From NCBI RefSeq assembly GCF_938028185.1, contig NZ_CALJAH010000116.1, forward strand, positions 1 to 11,676: a DNA stretch of 11,676 nt. The letters run 5' to 3'. This stretch comes from an uncultured Cardiobacterium sp. (GTDB lineage: Bacteria > Pseudomonadota > Gammaproteobacteria > Cardiobacteriales > Cardiobacteriaceae). Of the stretch, positions 1 through 6,274 are shown one piece after another (the stretch's first letter is position 1; every line of letters starts with the position of its first letter). The translations under genes and the position numbers were made by a program. Under the pieces are notes generated by a model that did not search any database, had not been told where the DNA came from, and saw only the letters and a list, made by a program, of their open reading frames with translations.

Positions 1-135
1 CCGATGTCAAATTCCCGCGTGCGTGTCGGCTGCGCCGCCACACACCCTACGCCTGAAACTATGGTTGTTTTGGAGAACGGGCGGTTATGCTGCGCCAACT
101 GCCCTTGCACGTTGGACGCAAAGCGCAGGTTTAAC

Positions 136-160
136 GGTGGGGCAAGCCCCACCCTACGCC
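136..160. repeat. REP-like GC-rich palindrome with a flanking direct repeat
   Basis: GGTGGGGC (136-143) and GCCCCACC (146-153) form a perfect 8-bp inverted repeat around an AA spacer. The palindrome runs into CACCCTACGCC (150-160), and the same 11 bases also occur at 43-53, so the first 190 bases look like worn or stacked copies of a dispersed extragenic repeat. Palindromes of this kind (GTGGGGC/GCCCCAC beside CCCTACG) are typical of REP-like elements in proteobacterial intergenic DNA; that match is from memory of the style, not from a search. There is no T-run after the stem, so it is a poor intrinsic terminator. The rest of 1-188 shows no convincing gene. Confidence 0.55.
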
Positions 161-228
161 GCAGCGGTACAACGCCGTACAGGGCTTTGTGAGGATTGCT
201 ATACGCTGCGTTTCTCCCGCAGCCCCGC

Positions 229-234
229 TACAAT
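229..234 (+). promoter_or_regulatory. Probable -10 element (TACAAT) for the mechanosensitive channel gene
   Basis: TACAAT differs from the TATAAT consensus at one base and ends 32 nt before the ATG at 267, which would give a leader of roughly 25 nt. No good -35 hexamer is visible at 16-18 bp upstream. The surrounding ten bases CTACAATACC (228-237) recur before the methyltransferase gene at 3301-3310, at almost the same distance from its start codon. This supports a real promoter element over chance. Confidence 0.4.
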
Positions 235-266
235 ACCCGCCCTTTTCCGCCCTGCCCTTCCCTGCC

Positions 267-3263
267 ATGCGTTTCTTTTTTCTCGTTTTTGCTTTTTTCA
301 TCGCCACCGCATCCGCCCAGTCGCTCGATGATGCCGGGTCGGTGCCGTCGGCCAGCCAGCTCGCGCAGCTGGAAGCCATCATCACCCAGACAGAGGCGCG
401 CAATGAGAGCTGGCAGAAGTCGCTGCCGGCGGCGCAGGACGAGGAGTTGCCGGAGGTGGTCGGCGAGCGCGATTTGGCCGCCATCCGCGTTTCGCTGGAG
501 CAGGTGCAGGCGGATTTGGCCGGGTTGCGCGGCGAGCAGGCGGCGGTCGGGCAGGCGATGGAGATGGAGAAGAAGCGCAGTGATGCGCTGAATGCCTTGT
601 TGCAGAAGCAGTCCAACCCGCTGCTGCGCGGCAATGGCGATGTGCATGGCGACCGCGCGCAGACGGAGGCGCAACTCGCGGCGAGCCAGCGGCACAGTCA
701 GTTGTTGCAGCGGCAGAAGAATGCGCTGGTGCAGGCGGTGGCGCTGGCGGAGCAGTTTCATGCGGCGCTGGAGGCGCGTTATCAGCGTTTTAATGAGCGT
801 TATTTGGAGTCATCGCGGCAGGCGCCGACGGCGAAGTCGCGCGCGGCGGATTTGGCGCAGCTGGAGCGGCAACTGGCGCAGTTGGGCGAGCAGTTGAACA
901 GCGGCAGTTTGAGCCGTGAGGCGCGGCTTGACCGCTATATTGAGCTGACGCTGGTGCATTCGCAGATTTTTTTGACCAACAGCGAGGATGAGCTGCTGGC
1001 GCTGGAGGCGCGCTTGCAGGAGTTGCAGTTCGCCGATTTGACTTCGCTGTCGCTGGAGCGGATTGACCGCATCCGCGCCGAGCTGGACGCGACGCTGCGC
1101 CGTTTCGCGGCGCTGCAACCGCAGATTGAGAGCAACCGCCATATTGTCGGCGAGCAGTACCAATTGTATGAACGCCAGCGCGGCACGGTGCCGGGGACGG
1201 TGGCGGCGCGGCGCAAGGCGCTGGACGCGCAGTTTCAGCGGCTCACCGCCCTGCTGGAGAGCAATACCACCAGTCTGAAGATGAATCTGGACATCGCCGA
1301 CCGCCAGTATTCGCAGCTCGCCAGGGAGCGCCTGACCGAACAGTACCGCTTCGGCGGCGACCTTTCCGCGCTGCCGCAACGCGCCACCGCCATCGTCAAG
1401 GCGGGCGGCACTTTCCTCGGCCAGTACGCCGTCGCCCTGCAAACGCTTTACCGCAGCCTGCACACCCTGAGCAGCACGCAATGGCTGCTCATCGCCTTCG
1501 CCGCGACGCTGCTGCCACTCGCCACCCTCGGCGTGATTGCCGTGTTGAACCGCCTCATCCGCCGCTATGCCAGCCAGAAAAAGCTCACCTTCGCCGGAAG
1601 ACTGCTGTTTTTCCTCTGCAAAATGCTGAAGAACAACCTGCCCTACCTCGCCCTCTTCCAGTTCGCGCTCGTCCTCATCCACACCAGCGGCATCACCGCG
1701 CCTGCCTCGCATATGCTGCGCCTGCTGCCTGCGGTGCTGCTGTTCAACACCATCCCCTACTACGCCGCGCGCAACCTCATTTCCACCGGCCTTATCGCCA
1801 CCCCGGAAAAACGCCGCATCATCCGCCCGACCATCATCTACGCCGCCGTCGGCAGCCTGCTCTTCTCGCTGGTGCTGATGGCGGGCTGGATACTGGACGA
1901 CGCGGTCATCACCGACGCCTACCGCTGGATTTTCGCCCTCTACAACCTCCTCGTCGGCATCCCCGTCTGGCGCGCCACCAGCCGCAGCCTCGCCTACATG
2001 GACGGTTTCTACCAGGAATACTCCACCTACCGCATCCTGCGCCCGCTCATCCGCACCATCCCGGCGGGCATCCTCGCTTTCGGCGCCATCGGCACGCTGG
2101 GCTACCTCAACTTCGCCTGGCTCATCGCCGCGCACCTGCTCATCTTCCTCCTCTACGCCCTCATCTGGGTCGCCATTACCGCCATCCTCAAAGACAGCGC
2201 CCGCCGCGCCAAACGCCACGCGCTGCGCACCGGACGCGGCGTCTTCTGGACGCAGGACGTCATCAACCCGGTACACACCTTCCTCACCTACGGCAGCCTG
2301 CTCCTCATCCTCCGCCTGCTGCAACACAGCTTCGGCTGGGACGAACGCACCCCGGTCATCCAGGAAATCCTGACCCTGCTCAAAACCCCCATCACCAAAG
2401 GCGACAACAGCCACTTCACCCTGCTCAACATCCTGCTGATGGCGGTACTGCTCTACATCATCTACCGCGTCGGCGGCTGGATAAAATCCTTCAGCTACCG
2501 CTGGATATACAACAAAATCGCCGACCTCGGCATCAGGAACAGCCTCGCCGTCTTCAGCCAGTACGCCGCCGTCACCCTCGGCTTCTTCCTCGCGCTACGC
2601 GTCATCGGCATCGATCTCACCGCCTTCACCGTCTTCGCCGGCGCCCTCGGTGTCGGCATCGGCTTCGGGATGCAGACGATTGCCAACAACTTCATCAGCG
2701 GCATCCTGCTGCTGATTGAGCGCCCGTTGCGCAACGGCGACATCATCACCGTCGGCAACTACGAAGGCACGGTGGAACGCATCGGTATGCGCTCGCTGAC
2801 CATCACCACCTTCAACAACGAAAGCGTCATCCTGCCGAACTCCGACTTCGTCACCAGCGCCTTCATGAACTGGTCGCACCAGGACCCAATTACCCGCACC
2901 ATCCTCTACCTCGACCTCGGCTACCGCCACGACCCCGGCTACGTCAAGGGTCTCTTGATGCAAACGCTGGCCCAACTCGCCGAAGAAGGCCACATCCTCG
3001 ACAGCCAGGAGCACGACTACGGCGCCTTTGCCTACGACTACTCGCCGCGCGGCATGACCTGGCGGGTGCAATTCCACATCCATATGCAAACCCACCACCG
3101 CCTCACCAGCCGCCACCTCGTGATTGAGCGCATCTGGCAAACCTGCCGCGCACACGGCATCGAAATCGCCTACCCGAAACAGGACGTGTACTTCCCCGCC
3201 ACCCCCGACCAACCTGCCCGCGAGCTGCGCGACTGGCCGGAATTACCACCGCCGAAGGCATAG
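267..3263 (+). CDS. MscK/KefA-type mechanosensitive ion channel (MscS superfamily)
   Basis: This is an inner-membrane channel of 998 residues that should open under membrane tension and release ions and small solutes during hypo-osmotic shock. The ATG at 267 was chosen because it begins a clean signal peptide (MRFFFLVFAFFIATASA, cleavage near residue 17). The in-frame GTG at 189 lies upstream of the likely promoter and would bury that peptide. No Shine-Dalgarno is evident before 267. Residues about 20-400 are Gln/Glu/Leu/Arg-rich and predicted coiled coil, as in the periplasmic domain of MscK. From residue 406 (TQWLLIAFAATLL) roughly ten or eleven hydrophobic helices follow. The MscS core starts near residue 759; its pore helix is Gly/Ala-rich (GALGVGIGFGMQTIANNF, from 792), followed by the beta domain (ERPLRNGDIITVGNYEGTVE, then LPNSDFVTSAFMNWS). 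E. coli MscK and MscM are about 1,100 residues, so this one is slightly short but complete. MscK and MscM cannot be told apart by eye. It is a single-gene unit, closed by the terminator at 3277-3298. Confidence 0.92.
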   Translation: MRFFFLVFAFFIATASAQSLDDAGSVPSASQLAQLEAIITQTEARNESWQKSLPAAQDEELPEVVGERDLAAIRVSLEQVQADLAGLRGEQAAVGQAMEMEKKRSDALNALLQKQSNPLLRGNGDVHGDRAQTEAQLAASQRHSQLLQRQKNALVQAVALAEQFHAALEARYQRFNERYLESSRQAPTAKSRAADLAQLERQLAQLGEQLNSGSLSREARLDRYIELTLVHSQIFLTNSEDELLALEARLQELQFADLTSLSLERIDRIRAELDATLRRFAALQPQIESNRHIVGEQYQLYERQRGTVPGTVAARRKALDAQFQRLTALLESNTTSLKMNLDIADRQYSQLARERLTEQYRFGGDLSALPQRATAIVKAGGTFLGQYAVALQTLYRSLHTLSSTQWLLIAFAATLLPLATLGVIAVLNRLIRRYASQKKLTFAGRLLFFLCKMLKNNLPYLALFQFALVLIHTSGITAPASHMLRLLPAVLLFNTIPYYAARNLISTGLIATPEKRRIIRPTIIYAAVGSLLFSLVLMAGWILDDAVITDAYRWIFALYNLLVGIPVWRATSRSLAYMDGFYQEYSTYRILRPLIRTIPAGILAFGAIGTLGYLNFAWLIAAHLLIFLLYALIWVAITAILKDSARRAKRHALRTGRGVFWTQDVINPVHTFLTYGSLLLILRLLQHSFGWDERTPVIQEILTLLKTPITKGDNSHFTLLNILLMAVLLYIIYRVGGWIKSFSYRWIYNKIADLGIRNSLAVFSQYAAVTLGFFLALRVIGIDLTAFTVFAGALGVGIGFGMQTIANNFISGILLLIERPLRNGDIITVGNYEGTVERIGMRSLTITTFNNESVILPNSDFVTSAFMNWSHQDPITRTILYLDLGYRHDPGYVKGLLMQTLAQLAEEGHILDSQEHDYGAFAYDYSPRGMTWRVQFHIHMQTHHRLTSRHLVIERIWQTCRAHGIEIAYPKQDVYFPATPDQPARELRDWPELPPPKA

Positions 3264-3276
3264 GCCTGCCCCCCAC

Positions 3277-3298
3277 CCCCGCTCCGGCGGGGTTTTTT
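3277..3298 (+). terminator. Intrinsic terminator after the channel gene
   Basis: CCCCGC (3277-3282), tetraloop TCCG, GCGGGG (3287-3292), then six T residues (3293-3298). The six-pair all-GC stem plus T-run is a textbook Rho-independent terminator, starting 14 nt after the channel stop codon. It separates the channel gene from the methyltransferase operon, so the operon needs its own promoter in the 42 bases that follow. Confidence 0.9.
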
Positions 3299-3301
3299 GA
3301 C

Positions 3302-3307
3302 TACAAT
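3302..3307 (+). promoter_or_regulatory. Probable -10 element (TACAAT) for the methyltransferase operon
   Basis: TACAAT lies just after the terminator T-run, and its last base is 33 nt before the methyltransferase ATG. The context CTACAATACC is identical to that upstream of the channel gene (228-237). A 17-bp spacer would place the -35 inside the terminator stem, where no consensus hexamer exists, so the promoter is either weak or activator-dependent. This is the only obvious promoter candidate between the terminator and the operon. Confidence 0.4.
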
Positions 3308-3329
3308 ACCGCCTCATTTTTACCCCCAC

Positions 3330-3333
3330 GGAG
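3330..3333 (+). promoter_or_regulatory. Shine-Dalgarno for the methyltransferase gene
   Basis: GGAG sits seven bases before the ATG at 3341. It fixes the start of the methyltransferase and argues against starting at the in-window ATG at 3297, which is in another frame. Confidence 0.7.
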
Positions 3334-3340
3334 ACCACAC

Positions 3341-6274
3341 ATGGCAAGCCTTGACGAACTCGTCGCCAAACTCAAAGAAATCTTCCAGACCGACCGCGCC
3401 GACCTCGATTTCGGCATCTACCGCATCCTCAACAGCCGCAGCACGGAAATCAACGAATACCTCGGCAGAACCCTGCCCGCGCAAGTCAAAGCGGCGCTCA
3501 CCGACCCCGCGCAAGAAGCCGCCGTTTACAACCACCTGCTCACCTTCTTCACGCGCTACTACGACGAAGGCGACTTCATAAGCCAGCGCCGCTACAAGGG
3601 CAACACCTACGCCATCCCCTACAACGGCGAAGAAGTCATGCTGCACTGGGCGAACAAAGACCAGTACTACACCAAATCCGGCGAGAACTTCAGCGACTAC
3701 CGCTTTACCCTCAGCGATGGCCGCCGCGTTCACTTCAAGCTGGTCGCCGCCGACACCGCCAAGGACAACCAAAAAGACCTGAACCACACTCGCCTCTTTG
3801 TGTTGGCCGAAAAGCAGGAAGCACAATACGACGACGAAGGCGAAGAAATCCGCCCTGCCCTTGCCCCGGTAGAAACCGCCGCCGACGGACAAACCCTCAC
3901 CATCCACTTCAGCTACCAGCCGCGTCCCAAAGGGGAAAAGCAGGACGCCTACCTGAGCGCCGCGAAAAAAGCCATTGCCGAGGCAAGCGGCGTGCAGCAA
4001 GACTGGGCGGAACTCTTCAGCCGCGCGCCCACCGAAAAACAGCCCGACCGCACCCTGCTGGAAAAACACCTTGCCGCCTACACCACCAAAAACAGCGCCG
4101 ATTACTTCATTCACAAAGACCTCGGCGGTTTCCTGCGGCGCGAGCTGGATTTCTACATCAAAAACGAAGTGATGAACCTCGACAATGTGCAGAGCGCCGC
4201 CGACTTCGCCCCGCTGGAACGCGACTTACGCCTTATCCAGACCCTGCGGCAAATCGCGCATAAAATCATCGACTTCCTCGCCCAGCTGGAAAACTTCCAG
4301 AAAAAACTGTGGCTGAAAAAGAAATTTGTCGCCGCCAGCCACTGGCTGATTACCCTGAACCACATTCCCGCAGAATTGCTGGAACAAGTCGCTGCCAACG
4401 AAAAACAGCTCGCGGCATGGAAAAACCTTTTTGCTTTCAAACAGTTACCCCCCCCCCTCGATATTTTTTTCCTTGTAAAAACAGACCCTTACCTCGTCGT
4501 CGATACCTCGCTTTACCCGCCTGAATTTCAGGCCGCCCTGCTTACCCGTCTATCCGAACAGGAAGACTTCCCCGACCTTGACGCCGCCACCGACGGCTTA
4601 CTCATCCATTCCGACAATTTTCAGGCATTAAACCTGTTACAGGCACGCTATCGTGAACAGGTGAAATGTATCTATATTGATCCGCCGTATAACACGACCA
4701 ACGACGGATTTATCTATAAGGATAACTACCGTCATTCAAGCTGGTTATCCATGATTATTGACCGCCTTCAATTCTCACATTCTCTATTAAATGACCATGG
4801 TGGGTTCTTTGCCAGCATTGACGATGGCGAACAGGATAATCTCAAGAAAATTGGTAATAGTATTTTTCGCCCGGAAAATTTTATGACTATTTTCCCTTGG
4901 CGCAAGCGTACTGCAAAATCTGACGTACCATTTGGCATATCACAAGATTACGAATATATTGTCGCTTTTGCCAAAAGCGACAATTTTTTAGCCCATACTG
5001 AAGGCAAGGAAAGAAAATATTTTACGACGAATGACTATCCTGATAGACCATGGCGTATCCACGATTTAACTACTCAAAGAAATGCTGAAGAGCGCCCAAA
5101 TAGCTTTTTTACCATGATTAACCCTAAAAATGGCAAAGAATATCCAGCCAATCCTATAAGAACTTGGGCTGTTGCAATTGATACTTTTCAAGAATATTAC
5201 GATGCCGGAAAAATTGTTTTTCCGGATGATTATGACTTCCTGAATATAAAGAATCCGGTTATGCGCTATTTTAAGGATGATGATATGGCGAAAGCAGGAG
5301 AAAATTTTGGCCGCGTCGCGGTCAGTACGAAATTCCCGGATAAAGTTGGAATGTCGCAAGATGGCACTAAAGAAGTAACCGCATTATTTGGAAACAAGGC
5401 TTTTAGCTTCCCCAAACCGACCAGCTTGATTAGCTTTATTATTGAGACCAATACGAAAGGAAATGACTTAATCCTCGACTACTTCGCCGGTTCCGGTACA
5501 ACCGCCCATGCGGTGATTAATCTCAACCGTGAAGACGGTGGCAAGCGCAAATACATTTTGGTGGAACAAGCGGAATACTTTAATACCGTGCTCAAGCCGC
5601 GCGTGCAGAAGGTGATTTACAGCAAGGAGTGGAAAGACGGCAAGCCGCACGCGGATGGCGACGGCAATTTTCACGGCGTGCCGCAAATCGTCAAGGTGCT
5701 AAAGCTGGAAAGCTATGAAGACACGCTCAACAATTTACAACTGCACAAGCCGGATTTACTCGCCCATACCTTGAGCAAACAAAGCGCGCAGGATTATCTG
5801 CTACACTATATGATCGACATTGAAAGCCGTGATTCGCTGCTTTCTAGCGACGATTTCCGCAAGCCCTTCGATTACCGCCTCAATATCGCCAGCGATTCCG
5901 CCGGGGCTTATACGCCGCAGCTGATTGATTTGGTAGAAACCTTTAATTACCTTTTGGGGCTGCGGGTAGATGCCGTGGAAGACCGTCGCCATGACAAAGG
6001 CTATGTTTTCATTGAAGGTTATCTTGATGGCGAGCGGGTATTGCTGCTATGGCGTGATTGTGAGTGCTGGGATTATGACGGCCTGCAACGGCTATTAGAG
6101 AAAAAGAAAATCAAACCGCAAGACAGCGAATTTGCCGCAATCTATATCAACGGCGACCACACTTTGCCCACCGTTTGGCAGGACAACGATGCCGATGGCG
6201 GCAGCGCGCGCACGCTAAAGATTCGCAGTATTGAAGCGGAGTTTCTCCGCCTGATGTTTGCGGAGGCGGAATAA
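3341..6274 (+). CDS. mod: Type III Mod-like site-specific adenine DNA methyltransferase, beta class, with long N-terminal extension
   Basis: This 977-residue protein should transfer a methyl group from S-adenosylmethionine to adenine N6 in a specific DNA site, protecting host DNA. Motif IV, DPPYN, is at residues 447-451 (context KCIYIDPPYNT); the family segment SIDDGEQDNLKKI starts at 492; the SAM-binding motif I, FAGSGTT, is at 715-721. The order IV, recognition region, I defines the beta class used by type III Mod subunits. EcoP-type Mod is about 640-650 residues, so the first ~370-400 residues are an extra domain whose function I do not recognise. Residues after about 735 form a C-terminal domain (VETFNYLLGLRV, then RVLLLWRD) common in this Mod-like family. 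The gene contains a ten-C run at 4448-4457 (L-P-P-P-L, residues 369-373) that makes it a likely phase-variable gene, at present in frame. The DNA from about 4600 to 5465 is much more AT-rich than its flanks. The stop overlaps the next start as TAATG. Confidence 0.93.
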   Translation: MASLDELVAKLKEIFQTDRADLDFGIYRILNSRSTEINEYLGRTLPAQVKAALTDPAQEAAVYNHLLTFFTRYYDEGDFISQRRYKGNTYAIPYNGEEVMLHWANKDQYYTKSGENFSDYRFTLSDGRRVHFKLVAADTAKDNQKDLNHTRLFVLAEKQEAQYDDEGEEIRPALAPVETAADGQTLTIHFSYQPRPKGEKQDAYLSAAKKAIAEASGVQQDWAELFSRAPTEKQPDRTLLEKHLAAYTTKNSADYFIHKDLGGFLRRELDFYIKNEVMNLDNVQSAADFAPLERDLRLIQTLRQIAHKIIDFLAQLENFQKKLWLKKKFVAASHWLITLNHIPAELLEQVAANEKQLAAWKNLFAFKQLPPPLDIFFLVKTDPYLVVDTSLYPPEFQAALLTRLSEQEDFPDLDAATDGLLIHSDNFQALNLLQARYREQVKCIYIDPPYNTTNDGFIYKDNYRHSSWLSMIIDRLQFSHSLLNDHGGFFASIDDGEQDNLKKIGNSIFRPENFMTIFPWRKRTAKSDVPFGISQDYEYIVAFAKSDNFLAHTEGKERKYFTTNDYPDRPWRIHDLTTQRNAEERPNSFFTMINPKNGKEYPANPIRTWAVAIDTFQEYYDAGKIVFPDDYDFLNIKNPVMRYFKDDDMAKAGENFGRVAVSTKFPDKVGMSQDGTKEVTALFGNKAFSFPKPTSLISFIIETNTKGNDLILDYFAGSGTTAHAVINLNREDGGKRKYILVEQAEYFNTVLKPRVQKVIYSKEWKDGKPHADGDGNFHGVPQIVKVLKLESYEDTLNNLQLHKPDLLAHTLSKQSAQDYLLHYMIDIESRDSLLSSDDFRKPFDYRLNIASDSAGAYTPQLIDLVETFNYLLGLRVDAVEDRRHDKGYVFIEGYLDGERVLLLWRDCECWDYDGLQRLLEKKKIKPQDSEFAAIYINGDHTLPTVWQDNDADGGSARTLKIRSIEAEFLRLMFAEAE
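4448..4457 (+). repeat. Poly-C(10) tract, candidate phase-variation switch
   Basis: Ten consecutive C residues lie inside the methyltransferase reading frame, followed six bases later by a seven-T run (4464-4470). The tract spans the codons for P370-P372 and the first base of L373. With ten C the frame is open. With nine, TAA at 4476-4478 ends the protein at 378 residues; with eleven, TGA at 4522-4524 ends it at 394 residues. Both truncations lack the DPPYN and FAGSGTT motifs. Homopolymeric G/C runs of this length slip readily during replication and are known switches in phase-variable genes, including some methyltransferases. That this one switches is inferred. Confidence 0.8.
4600..5465 (+). 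other. AT-rich segment covering motif IV and the target-recognition region
   Basis: The coding DNA here changes abruptly to AT-rich. By hand count 5101-5160 has 20 G+C of 60, against 37 of 60 at 3421-3480 in the same gene. It spans the catalytic DPPYN motif and the whole stretch up to motif I, which in type III Mod proteins carries the target-recognition domain, and GC-rich sequence resumes at the FAGSGTT codons (5483). Limits are approximate. The pattern fits replacement of the specificity module by recombination, though the source cannot be seen here. Confidence 0.6.
6262..6266 (+). promoter_or_regulatory. Shine-Dalgarno and TAATG coupling site for the helicase-nuclease gene
   Basis: GGAGG lies inside the last methyltransferase codons, seven bases before the ATG at 6274. 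The methyltransferase stop TAA (6272-6274) shares its final A with that ATG. The arrangement implies translational coupling or re-initiation by terminating ribosomes and fixes the start codon. Confidence 0.75.

Noticed and set aside
4..192. 62-codon open frame at the left edge
   Set aside because: It runs through the REP-like palindrome and repeats, has no Shine-Dalgarno and no recognisable protein character; it is probably repeat-derived.
189..266. GTG start at 189 adding 26 residues to the channel protein
   Set aside because: It would lie upstream of the likely -10 element and hide a clear signal peptide that begins at the ATG at 267.
810..2414. 534-codon antisense open frame under the channel gene
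   Set aside because: It is a by-product of the GC-rich codon bias of the real gene; the product is low-complexity (Gly/Glu/Ala/Val-rich) and matches no family I know.
1481..2719. 412-codon sense open frame in another phase within the channel gene
   Set aside because: Its His/Pro/Arg-rich product is typical of an out-of-frame reading of GC-rich DNA; the channel frame has clear MscS motifs over the same DNA.
4309..4524. 71-codon open frame across the poly-C tract
   Set aside because: Not a gene in itself; it only shows the frame that an eleven-C variant of the methyltransferase would enter, and where it would stop.
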